Source of the DNA: Chrysomallon squamiferum
Taxonomy: Eukaryota; Mollusca; Gastropoda; Neomphalida; Peltospiridae
NCBI GenBank assembly: GCA_012295275.1
Contig: CM022676.1
Location: 18,357,485-18,402,484, forward strand
Direction: 5' to 3'
DNA: 45,000 nucleotides
The notes under the pieces were generated by a model. That model saw nothing but the letters and a program-made list of their open reading frames with translations, searched no databases and had not been told where the DNA came from. A program made the translations under genes and the position numbers. Position 1 is the first letter of the stretch. Every line of letters starts with the position of its first letter. This document shows, piece by piece, positions 20,972-31,396 of the stretch.

Positions 20972-23387
20972 TCATACATATATTTGTAAATATCATATAT
21001 CTTTATTATCATGCTTCATAACTTTGTTACATTCTTAGATGGTATAATCAAGTTTTATCTCTGGCTTGTACATAAATTGTTTTATTGTTTTTAATGATTA
21101 TAATACATAGTATTGATGTGAATTTTAGATTAAATTTTACACACACACACACACACAAACAAGAACTGAATATATATATACCTTATATAAAGGAAAAAAA
21201 CACACAAAAAAGCAAAAACAACAATGATTAGATTAATAGAATGTATCTGTGTGTGTGTGTGTATATATATATATCAAGCTAAAATACATAGGAACATGCT
21301 GGATGATGCTTTTCCAGAACTGTCTAAAAAAAAAAAAAAATGCCATGATGTTGTTTAAATTTAGATTATAGCATTGTTCTTGAGATTACAGTTATTTTCA
21401 GACAGTTTAGTGTAATAATACTCTGATGTGTCTTTTATTATAATTTTTTAAAACTTTACTACCATTATGATTAATCAGTAAAATTAATATTTTTATTAGT
21501 GACATCTTCATTTTGATGAATTCAGATTCGTAAATTACCATTTTTCTTGTTATCTCTGTGCCACATTTTGGTATTGTTGTAAATAATACTACTGTAATTG
21601 ATAAATGGAGCAACAACCATGTTTTGATATTTTAGTGTATTTATTTATTTATTTTTTTTTTTTAAAAAGTTTGTTGAGCTTTTAGTACAGATGTATAAAA
21701 CATTTCAACATATAATGATAATACTGATATAGCTGACATAACATCTTTATTATTTAATGATTTGATCATCTTGTTTTTTTAATGGTTCATCGTCTTGTTT
21801 TAGAGTATGTAATATATACTTGAAATAACACCACCATTCATTTGGTATTATAAATAAAATTATTTGGCTGTTTATTTATACACACATAGGTTCCAAAAAA
21901 ATACTTTTGAACTTGTCTGCTATGGCCATTCTAGTAACCAGGCAAAATGGTTGATAAAGACAGGTTATCATTATATTATAATGATTTGAATGAATATGCT
22001 CATACACACCTGCATACATAGATGCATAATACATATATGCACATATATAATAATGTATCATTTATCTCTATCTCGTATCATTAGAAGGAGAAAGAATTAA
22101 AATAGTGCTACAAATCAACTGTCTCCCATTTTGATCTAGCTCTTAAATTTATTAATCTTGGTTATTTCTTACAAATATATTTTTGTTTTAAACATATTTT
22201 ATATTTTTATCAATTTTTTAAACTCATTTTAGTGCTAAGCAAAATCAACAATAATTATACCCACCAAGAAATAATTGTTGCAAAGCAGAGGCCATAGGTC
22301 TCTGCATATAAATTCATTGCTTATTGTTGCTATGGAAATTGCACATTTTCTTCAGTTTCACATATTAGAATTTAGAACACCAGAATATCGTACAGTTTGT
22401 TACATGTAAATATATTTCTTGTTTTTGCTTTAAAAATTGTGTATACGTACCGACGAAATGGTTGTTGTCAAAATATGGATATTTATTGAAGATTGTTACC
22501 ATGAATACATTATTTTGCAGATGAATTTATTATTATTATTATTAGCCAATAGTACTTTCATATGATATAAAAATGTATATAGATAAGGAAACTGATTTGC
22601 TGAGTTAATCTGGAGTAATATTTTATGAATAAGTTGATTAGATATGTCATATCGTGCTAACATTGAAATAGGTAATTACATCATATCATATATGGAAACA
22701 ACTAAAGACGTCACCATTGGATAAACAGTTACGTCATATCATGTTTGTTTAACAAAGTAATTTTTCACTGTAAATAAATATTTGTTTGTCTCCTTGGTTT
22801 TGTCATGTTTATATGTGAAGGTAAGAATGTTTGTAGTGACAATGACGTCATAGAACGCGCGCTGTGTATGTGTGTTCTATATGAATATAAATTAAAATGT
22901 TACAGACGTAATTAAAAACTAATATCTAACGAGTAACAATTGAGGAAACTCGAGAAAAAAGTAACAGTCTTTATTAAATTATTTTATTATATAAATTTTA
23001 TTAGTTTGCATATGTTTTTACAATATGTCATGGTATATATGAAACAAAATTCTTACACATGCATGCAAACACCGTCAGAAATATATCTATGTTACGTATA
23101 CCTTGTTCTTCCATTCTTATTCATATTTTTAAAAGTTATATATACACTCATGTATTTTAGCGTTATAAACACATTTATCTGATTACATAATACACTGTCT
23201 GGCACAGTCACAGACACAATGTTTATTAAATGTACCATACGTTGTACATCCATAATATATTGGTACGATTTCTAACGCGCGTGCGCACACACACTGACTG
23301 TCTCTCTCACACACACACGTTTATAAAATAAATCAGACGAGAAAACACGCACACGCGCACACACACAGTCATTATAAGGAATGGACG
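20629..23387. other. 3' UTR of the IkB-like gene and intergenic spacer
   Basis: No coding gene was seen. Present are (CA)n at about 20929-20970 and 21141-21158, an ATTTATTTATTTA run (21639-21651) like an AU-rich decay element, AATAAA hexamers at 21853-21858 and near 22774, a 9-bp triloop hairpin at 22285-22305, a CRE palindrome at 22843-22850 and CA-rich tracts at 23283-23370. How far the 3' UTR runs cannot be read from the sequence. Confidence 0.55.
22285..22305 (+). other. Triloop hairpin in possible 3' UTR
   Basis: GCAGAGGCC-AUA-GGUCUCUGC folds as a nine-pair stem (one G-U) with a three-base loop, inside A/U-rich sequence about 1.65 kb after the stop codon of the IkB-like gene. Whether it is in the transcript depends on which poly(A) site is used. 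Confidence 0.45.
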
Positions 23388-26300
23388 TCAATGTTTTTTA
23401 AGAGGACGAAACTTGAATTTCACGTAAAGACGACTTGAGTCTAAACTTTTGTTTTCAGTAACATTTTTGTTGTCTTCATTTTCTTCTAATATCACTCCAG
23501 AGTTTGTCGGATCCGCATTGATGGGAGTAATATTTTCAGAAAAATCTTTTTCCGTCTCTGTTTCACCTGAACTGAACTGAAGGTCTAACGTTTTAGTAAT
23601 TGAATCGTGACCATCAGGATTTCCAGTTCCAGCACAATCCTGTCCAGGAGCTTCTCTCGAGCAGGAATCTAAATCGCGACTGGCAGATTCACTGGAACTG
23701 TTTTGATATGTCCTCTGTCCCACAGTTCCTGCTGAAAACAAGTCTGATTGTAATGTGTTGCAACCTGAGAAAGGAATTTCTGCTAAACTGTTTACCACTG
23801 ACGATAATGAGTTTGTGATGTCTGAAAACTCTGAATACCGAGTGACAGGAATAAGTGTGCACAAATCGTCCAGTTCATCAGGACTTTGACTGTCTTGCTC
23901 ACGTAAGCAGATGTCGCCCGTAATGTCGACATACATTTCAGTTTTGTCTACACTTTCAGGACAGATCGAGTAATCCTCGGTCTCGACGTTAGCCACATTG
24001 TTCTGCGAGCTGTTACTTGGTCTGTCTAATGAATCAACTGTGCTGACGTCTGCTTGTTCCGATATGCTTGCCATCTCTTGTTCTTCGGCAATGCTCGAAT
24101 CTAACGGTATAAAAGTTCTCAGTTCGACCGCACTCGGATCAGATGACGTTATCGTGTTACCATGTTCGACAACATTCGGATCATGGGACATTGTTGGGAC
24201 ATTTCTAACAGCTGAAGTCTTCAGTTCTGCTACTTCATCTGCATTATGTTTAGATGACGTCATATCGTCTGTTATTATTGCAAAGCTCTGATCAGATGAC
24301 GTCAACAGATCTCTTGGTTCAACGACATTCGACTCTGTTAGAACATCAATGTTTGGGTGAGAAAACGTCATCCTGGCTCTTTTCTCATTCTTCTTATCGA
24401 AGACGTTTTCCTCTCTGCCGTTGACTAGCAGCTTGGACGACAACATATCTTCCTCTTCGTGTTTCTGTTTCTCCACCAGCCTCGGTCTGCTCCTTCTCTT
24501 GAATGGGAGGCACTCGAGACAGTTGCAGTTGAAGAGAGCTAGCCGCTCCATGTGACCATCCAGCTCCTTACTTGACAGAAGCTTCGTCTTTTCAGCGCGA
24601 TGGGTGTCTTCCTGCTGCCACCTGGAGTTAAAACATCGGCATTCTTTGTCGCCAACAATCTGCCTGATGACGCTCACCACCGACATCGCTGAAGTTATGT
24701 CGTCAAGCTTAGAGCTCGCACGTTTCCAAAATCTCTCTAGCGGCCCAATGGCCAGAGAAAAGTAATCGGAGTAGGGCAGATCGGAACAGATGGGGTACGG
24801 CTTTAGGATGGCCTTCTCGTACACATGTTGCGATTTCAACTTCTGCTGTTTGAGGCTGCTCGTGGATTCGACGACGTAGAGGCCCGGGCAGATGTGGTTC
24901 ACGATGATGATGGCGAGTGACGGGTCACTGTCGTAGACGAGCAGCGCGTTCAGATACGGCGGAACACTGGAAGTCCTCAGCTCGCTGTTTTCGCTGAGGT
25001 ACACGGTCATGACCCTTGACCTGCATCTCGCCACGCCCTTGTTATTAACGATCTGCGTACCGGCAACGTAGTACGCCTTATTGGGATTGGGAATAAGCTC
25101 CTCCACACAGTCTTTGTTCATCCTCTGCTGATCCTCTCTGGAAATAGGCACTCTGAAGTGAACCGGCTGCTTGTTCGCTGGGTTCAACGACTGAAACATT
25201 TTGTCCAAACAACGCAGCGGAATGTAGAGGACAGTTTTATTGCTACCGTCTTGCAGCTCCTCCCGCATATACATGACCATGTCAGACTGAGTTTTCAACT
25301 TGTCCCGACTGGTACTCGACTTTCGATTGACTTCGGAAGACTCGGCTGGTTTCGGCAAGCTTGTCACGTTAATCTTTTTCACTTTTTTCAACGGCGAATG
25401 GTCCCCATCACCACAGCCTGTCTTCATGTCAGACGCTGATTGGATGCACCTGCGGATTTTAAACCTGGGCGAAGCAGACGCCGAATCAAGATCGTGTTGT
25501 GTGTATGCTTCTTGTCTTTGATCGGCAAACCTCGGTTTTGAGACGGAGGAGTCGTTACAACACTCCAGATCGTTCGCGGAGTTGGTGAGAATTCCCGAGG
25601 TCACCTTCGTCGAATTATTGATAAGAACAAACTTCTCTTCGCCAGTCGGGTAGCGGATTTTCACAGTTTTCTTCTGGGCCGGCGCCATCTTTGAACTTTT
25701 CGTCAACTCATTCTTCTGTCCAGCAGCTTTTCGTTTAGGCGAACTTGTGACATCATCAGTACATGGTGACTGGGTTTCTTCTGTGTTGGGTGACTCTGTC
25801 ACAACTTTACTGGAAGACTGTTTCACTTGTGAGTTCGATGGCTGTATACCGATTCTGCTGGATGACTCATTTACAACTCTACTGGGTAACTGTTTCATAA
25901 ATCTAATTGGTGATTGTGTTAGAAGTCTAAGTGGTGACGAGCTCGTAGGTTTACACTGTATGTGTTTCAGAACTGTTGCGGGAGACTGTTCCAAAACTGT
26001 ACAGGGTGACTTGTTCAGAACTGTAACAGGTGATTGTTTCAGAGCTGTGTAAGGTGACTGCGTCAGAGCTGAACTAGGTGACAGGTAAGATACTGTATTA
26101 AGTGACTGATTTGAAGCTGTACAAGATGACTGATTAAGTACTGCCCTGGGTGACTGTTCCAGAAATGCACGAGGTGACTGGATCAGTATTCTAGATGACT
26201 GGCTTACTCGTCCAGGTGACTGGCTCACTGCTGTAGATGAATGGCTTACTATGCTGCGTGACTGGTTCACTGCCGTACTAGATGACTGGCTCACTGTTCT

Positions 26301-29300
26301 TGGTGACTGGCTTACCGGTCTAGGTGACTGGATCAGTGCTCTGGGTGACTGCTTCAGAACTGCACTAGCTGACTGTTTCAGAACCATACCTGGGGATTGT
26401 TTCAGAAGTAAACTTGGTGACTTTTTCAGAGCTGTACCAGCTAACTGGTTCACAACTGCAACAGGTGACTGCCTCGCAGTTGCCGTAGCTGACTCTTTAG
26501 GTGAAGTATCATTTTCTGGTTCTTTCACGTCAGATGTTGCTGTTGACGTCTTCATGAAAGTGTTAACCACGACATCGGCATCTCTGTCAGCTGCTGAGTC
26601 TATGCCAGCATCCAGATGCGACGCCGCCCTGTCAATAAACTTTGTTAGCCCAATCACGTCATCGTTTTTTCCCGACGTACGAAATGGGAATCATTCGGTG
26701 CAACATCCGATCGTTGATTCTGAAAAGTGGCGACAGCTTCAGCTGAAGTTTGTGAAACGTCTGAAATAAATAAATAAACAAATTAATGAATTAATAAATA
26801 AATAAGTCTGACAAAATTAATAATCAAGTTATAATGGTTTCAACCTGCTGTAAAATTTACACTGTTGCTATAACAGTGATCACGTCTGGTAGATCAAAGA
26901 AATCTTCAGTAGAGAAGTGTCTAGAAGTGATAGCAAAATACGGCAGCACAGAATGAATTTCCAGTTTAATACTACGGTTATCGTATCGAAATAAATATAG
27001 TCAGTGAAGAACGCGCAAATTAAGTATATGTTTATGAAACATGTAAGAAAGAACAAAATCAAGCTGCAAAGAAAATAAATTAATAAGTAAGTAAGTAAGA
27101 CAGTAACAAACTAACTAACTAAATAAATAAATAAATAAATAAATAAATACCTCTTATAGTTTTAGAATTCGTCATTTTCGATTTTACAGGAGTTCTCTTT
27201 GTGTTGTTCTGTTTGGCTGAATCAGATGAAGCGGTACTTGGTAAACATGTTCTCGTCATTTCGACGTCGGCTGCTGTGGACACATCGCCGCCTTCAGATA
27301 TGTGGCTGCTTGTGTCGTTCTTGACCGCTTCATTCGACGGCCGACTCAACGACATGACGGAAATTCTGCTGCCCAGGTCAATGAAGCAGTCTTGCAGCCC
27401 GTACGTGTCTCGCATTTTCGAATCAGTCATTGGGTTACCTTTTAGTGGCGTTCCCGTTTTATCGTCTCCGAAACCTTTGTCATGGTGATATTTACATCTC
27501 TTTACAGGCACGTGACCTTCTCGCTTGACCTTCACATCATGTTCACGGGCAGGACATTTTTTGGTATCAGTTCTCAGCGATATCTGGTCGCTCGGTTTGT
27601 TCAGCTGCTCTGTCTGCGGAAACGATACATGAGTCATCTCCCCTTTGACGTCAGCGGCATACTCCTGATAGCACTCTGTTAAAGAGCAGTGAAGGGCAAT
27701 GATGGGGTCACGCGACGTTGAAGGACATTCGACGCTGGCTGATCCAGTCTCGATTTTTATTTCCTTGGTTTGAGAAAAGCTATTAAATCTTGATCTAGAT
27801 GCCGCATTTTCGTGAGTTGTCTGGAAAGGACTGGTTGTCGACGTTTTGTTCATCTTCGTTCGTAATCGTAGCAGGAATGACGTGAAACGTCGTGGATACG
27901 AATATTCTCCAGATTCACGTTTTCTCTGGCAACAGAGGCATGGAGCAAACATGGCATGAGGACTATTCACAAAGTAACGCTCACATGAAGGGTCTGGCAC
28001 CGTTGCCATGACATCTGTCTTCACATCAACGCCATCATTTACGTGATGGACCGTGGTCGCATACTGCGAGGTATTTTGGTTAATAGCTTTTAACCAGCTC
28101 TCCAGGGCGCATTCAAATTCGTGAGAATCTAGACTTAGTTCATCACGATTTGACGTAGATTGTTGAAAATGTTCGCTCTCAGGCGACATCAGTGACGTAA
28201 AACAGTTTAGTCTTTGTCTGTCGCGCGATGACGAAGTAACAAAATGATGGGCGTTAGCTGCTTGTTCAAATGTTTCTCGTTTCGTTTGTTTCAGTTTGTG
28301 TCTCTTCCTTCTTTGACTGACACTCGAACTGCTTGCCAGACACCACCCATGACCGATGTCCCTGCTAGACGACGGGTTGGGCTGCCCGACGTCATCAACG
28401 CATCCAAAATATCTGCAAGACATCTGCCTGGATTCGAATCTGCTGCTCTGACCTGTCACCTTGTCGTGTCCGCATTTACTTCCTTCGCTCATGGACGGGC
28501 CGAGTTCATTCGTAAAGAATGGCTTCTTCTTCTTCTTTTTCTTCTTCTTCTTTTTCTTTTTCTTCTTTTTCTTCACTAATGATAATCCAGCTGTCTGGTT
28601 TGTAAAATCAGGTGGCGCCGCGATAAAACTTGGAAAACAGGGGAAGGGAAATGGTACAGGAGGATACGCAGCTGACGGTGAAAAATTCAGAGCACTGGCA
28701 GACCCAAACATCAGTTTTGTTTGGTCGTTGCTGTCGGTGGTGCGTCTCTCAGCTGATGTGAAACTGAAGTTGGAGAACAACCTTTGTGATGTGACGTCAT
28801 AGTTGCCGACGTGACAAGAATGGACGTTAACTTTTTCAGCGGTTGCGATTTGTTGACCATTCAGTGGCATTCTGTTTGCGTCACTCGAATGGTTTCTTCT
28901 GCTTGTTGATGGTGGGAAAATTTTCGGAAGATCCCCATCGTCGTTCAGTTTAGAGACGCGTTCTGAGTATCTCTTTCTCCACATGTTTCTCCTCCTTCTT
29001 CTCCTGTTCAGAGTTCGGTTGTTTCTGGCAATAATTTCTCCTGCTTTCTCAATCAGCGAAACAATATCGTTGTCGTAAGATGCTCCTTGTTTTGGTGAGG
29101 AAGGACAAGCTGAATCTTCATCATGCTGATGTTCCCGTTTACAACATACAGAAATGACGTCAGAATCGTCGTCGTCAATGTTCATCTCGTGCGGATCATT
29201 TCCTTCTGACAAACTGGTTGAAACTGGATTGTTGCCACTGATAACGGTGTGGTTTGGCGACGAGTGACAGCATATCGTTGTCGGAGCCAGATGGCACGCG

Positions 29301-29389
29301 CAGCCGTCACCATGGCAGCCACAAATGGAAGACTGTCCTGTTGGCTGATTCGATTTGCGACGTCTCCGTTTTCGGCGTTTTCTCGCCAT
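23388..29389 (-). CDS. Unrecognised large protein with S-P octapeptide repeats
   Basis: I do not recognise this family. Two coding exons, 27151-29389 and 23388-26760, join at phase 1 (AGAG|GTATTT ... TTTCAG|AC) and give about 1,870 residues if one base is restored in the A6 run at 26665-26670. As written, the second exon is broken there. The N-terminus is highly basic (MARKRRKRRRRKSN), then Cys/His-rich (CGCHGDGCACH), with basic patches (RRRRRRNMWRKRYS) and a 17-Lys tract at 273-289. The second exon opens with about 28 octapeptide repeats of the type QSPxTxLx. A better-conserved-looking folded region follows (VLYIPLRCLDKMF, PYLNALLVYDSDPSLAIIIV, CPGLYVVEST), then a Cys cluster (NCNCLECLP), an acidic Ser-rich stretch, and the end KFKFRPLKKH. 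Basic content suggests a nuclear or chromatin role, which is inference only. A non-coding first exon ending at 29924 (donor GTAAGT) and an acceptor at 29407-29406 are likely. Confidence 0.75.
25750..26510 (-). repeat. Coding 24-bp minisatellite (octapeptide S-P repeats)
   Basis: Within the second exon of the large protein about 28 diverged 24-bp units encode eight-residue repeats with a central S-P (QSPYTALK, QSPVTVLN, KSPCTVLE, QSPATVLK). The S-P positions are minimal proline-directed kinase sites. Divergence between units indicates an old, in-frame maintained array. Confidence 0.85.
26665..26670 (-). other. Homopolymer frame break in the large protein
   Basis: From the acceptor at 26760 the phase-correct frame reads VSQTSAEAVATFQNQRSDVA and reaches a TGA after REKTMT. 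One extra A in the six-A run (minus strand) would join it to NDDVIGLTKFIDRA and the long downstream frame. This is the signature of a homopolymer miscount, or of a real one-base deletion. Confidence 0.7.
28523..28573 (-). repeat. 17-lysine tract (AAG/AAA) in the large protein
   Basis: Seventeen consecutive Lys codons, mixed AAG and AAA, lie between SLV and PFF. On the plus strand it is a CTT/TTT repeat. It is a simple-sequence expansion within an open frame. Confidence 0.9.
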
Positions 29390-29405
29390 CGGTATAGTTT
29401 CTCAT

Positions 29406-29924
29406 CTGTAAAAAATTTCACATTTAACTACGTCTAAAGAAGACTGACTGTATGCTACATATGAAATATTGCGGCCTGTATGGGAACATGTCAGTATGTA
29501 ACAAGAAATAAAACTGTAAATCTATATTAGTTAGAACCTAACCGCTTATCTGTCGAAAAGCATATGTGTTTGATACTATGTTTTTTTGTTGTTGTTTTTT
29601 TCTTTTGTTGGTGTTGTTGTTTTGGGGGTTTTTTTAAATAAATAAAATAAAATCTTCTAAAATAACTATTTTTGAAAAGAGATAATCTATTAAGTGACCC
29701 TATAACTGATTTAGGCTCTTGGAGGACCCTCTTTTATCCTTTAAAAATCCGGGCCCGGATTTTTTGTGACTGTTAGCAGGAAGTACATACGTGTGAATTT
29801 TGATACCCAATACTGGGTACCCGCAGAGCTCTTGTCTTACTGAAAAACAATGAATTACTGATGTGTAGTCATTATACCATCATGGTTTCAGATTTTTGCT
29901 ATATGCGACGGTTTTAAACTTACC
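29406..29924 (-). other. Predicted 5'-UTR intron of the large-protein gene
   Basis: On the minus strand TTTTGGTAAGTTT gives a strong donor at 29923-29922, and TTTTTTACAG an acceptor at 29407-29406, 17 bp upstream of the ATG. The first exon would be short and non-coding, starting between the CRE pair (29990-30014) and 29924. This is inferred from splice motifs and spacing only. Confidence 0.45.
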
Positions 29925-29989
29925 AAAAGCAGTTTTAACGTTTGTTCAATCAGGTTGTCCACTATTAAACGTTGGCCATTCTAAACAAA

Positions 29990-30014
29990 TGACGTCATGC
30001 AGGCCGTGACGTCA
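29990..30014 (-). promoter_or_regulatory. Paired CRE palindromes upstream of the large-protein gene
   Basis: Two perfect TGACGTCA octamers at 29990-29997 and 30007-30014, 17 bp apart start to start, lie just upstream of the predicted non-coding first exon. CREB/ATF-type bZIP factors bind this palindrome. Confidence 0.55.
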
Positions 30015-30195
30015 GGTGGCTAATGTTCGGAAGCAGCTTCATTATGAACAGACAAAAAGAGACCCGAAGAGTAGTAGATAAAACGGCAAAAACATCAGTA
30101 TATACATATATATAAAATATGTAAAATAAAATTCATTTTAATATCAAGTGAGTTTAATGTTATAAAGCTTCACTGCTTGTCAACCATGTAGTAAA

Positions 30196-30240
<45 letters not shown>

Positions 30241-30482
30241 TAAAATATTGAAATAAAAAAGCACAATAATAAATAAAAATAAATAAATAAATAAATAAAA
30301 ATAAAACTTCAAAAACCCAAATAGAAAAACAAAAAACAAACAAGAGTCAATGTCAAAATATCTTTATTAAAGAAAATACTTTAGCTTTTAATATTACTAG
30401 TTTTTGTGTAAAACAATTTATTGTTATGATTATAAACTCAAAACAAAATGATACCATGCTGGTGAAAAGTAAGACATTAAAA

Positions 30483-30514
<32 letters not shown>

Positions 30515-31396
30515 TTAACTGTATGAGAACAAAATTAATTACAACTGAAATATAGTTGAACGCTGATGGAATTAATACAAAATAAAGCGTAAATATGAAT
30601 TTAAAATTTCGAGGAAATTTCAGCTATTTTAAATTAGTATTTTTCTTTTCTTTATTATTATTATTTTTTTATATTTTCCTGTTTCAGTCGATATATTCTC
30701 TTGGGAAGGAAACGTTGACAGTTTAATGATTGAACAAATTGTCATAGATACAAACTGATGGAACTCAAACGCAGGTATTAATTTTTTTCTCCCTCTCTTT
30801 TATTTGTACTTTTTTTTTTCTTCTGTAATATGTGATTTTATTTCTGAAGTGAACAGTTTATTGGTTAATAATAATATTTTACAAAATATGTACTGCAGTC
30901 AAAACAGTAAAAATAATTTACATTTGATAAAAATATATATAAAATTTTCATTTTATTCTTTATTTCGTAATTTAAAGAAATTTTTCTTTTTAGAATGCTT
31001 TTAAAAATGTCTCCTTCCTTCTCTGTTTTATGTTTATGTTGTTTGTTGTGTGCGTGTCGTTATGTAACATATGTCAACCAATGAATTACACCAGTAAAAT
31101 CAGATATAGTTAAATATACATTTAAGTTCAGGTAAACAAAGGTTTAAATAAATTAAATGTTCGTTTAAAGTCAGCTTAATTTAAGTTTAAATTTTGTTAA
31201 AAATATATTTAAATTAGTTAAAGACAGGTTTATATTAAGTCACATCAAATATAGGTCTTAGTTGAATTTAGTTAAATATCATTAAACAGTTAAACACAAG
31301 TTTTAGTTCAGTTAAATGTAGATTGAAGTCCGTTAAATAGCTGTAGGTTTAAATGGACGAATGTTTATACGGGTTAAAATTCACTTGTTAATTGTA
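30015..31396. other. Spacer between DRC12 and the large-protein gene
   Basis: No gene was recognised. The stretch holds a GA microsatellite (30198-30237), AAAT runs (about 30265-30303), a TA run (30485-30505), one copy of a 252-bp direct repeat (30522-30773) and A/T-rich sequence with GTTTAA-type motifs (31100-31360). The 3' UTR of DRC12 lies in its right part. Confidence 0.55.
30522..30773. repeat. 252-bp direct repeat, copy A
   Basis: Nearly identical (a little over 90% by eye) to 31974-32226, same orientation. Both run from TATGAGAACAAAATT to GGAACTCAAACGCA. Copy A lies downstream of DRC12. Confidence 0.9.

Noticed and set aside
23600-26769. Several plus-strand frames opposite the large minus-strand gene
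   Set aside because: Shadows of the minus-strand coding sequence and its octapeptide array. Splice sites and frame length support the minus strand.
28244-28802. Plus-strand frames of 111 and 113 codons with poly-Leu/poly-Phe
   Set aside because: Antisense to the 17-Lys tract of the large gene.
29182-29421. Alternative start frame MKFFTDEKLYRWREN
   Set aside because: It is in another frame over the first coding exon, is short, and begins upstream of the predicted acceptor.
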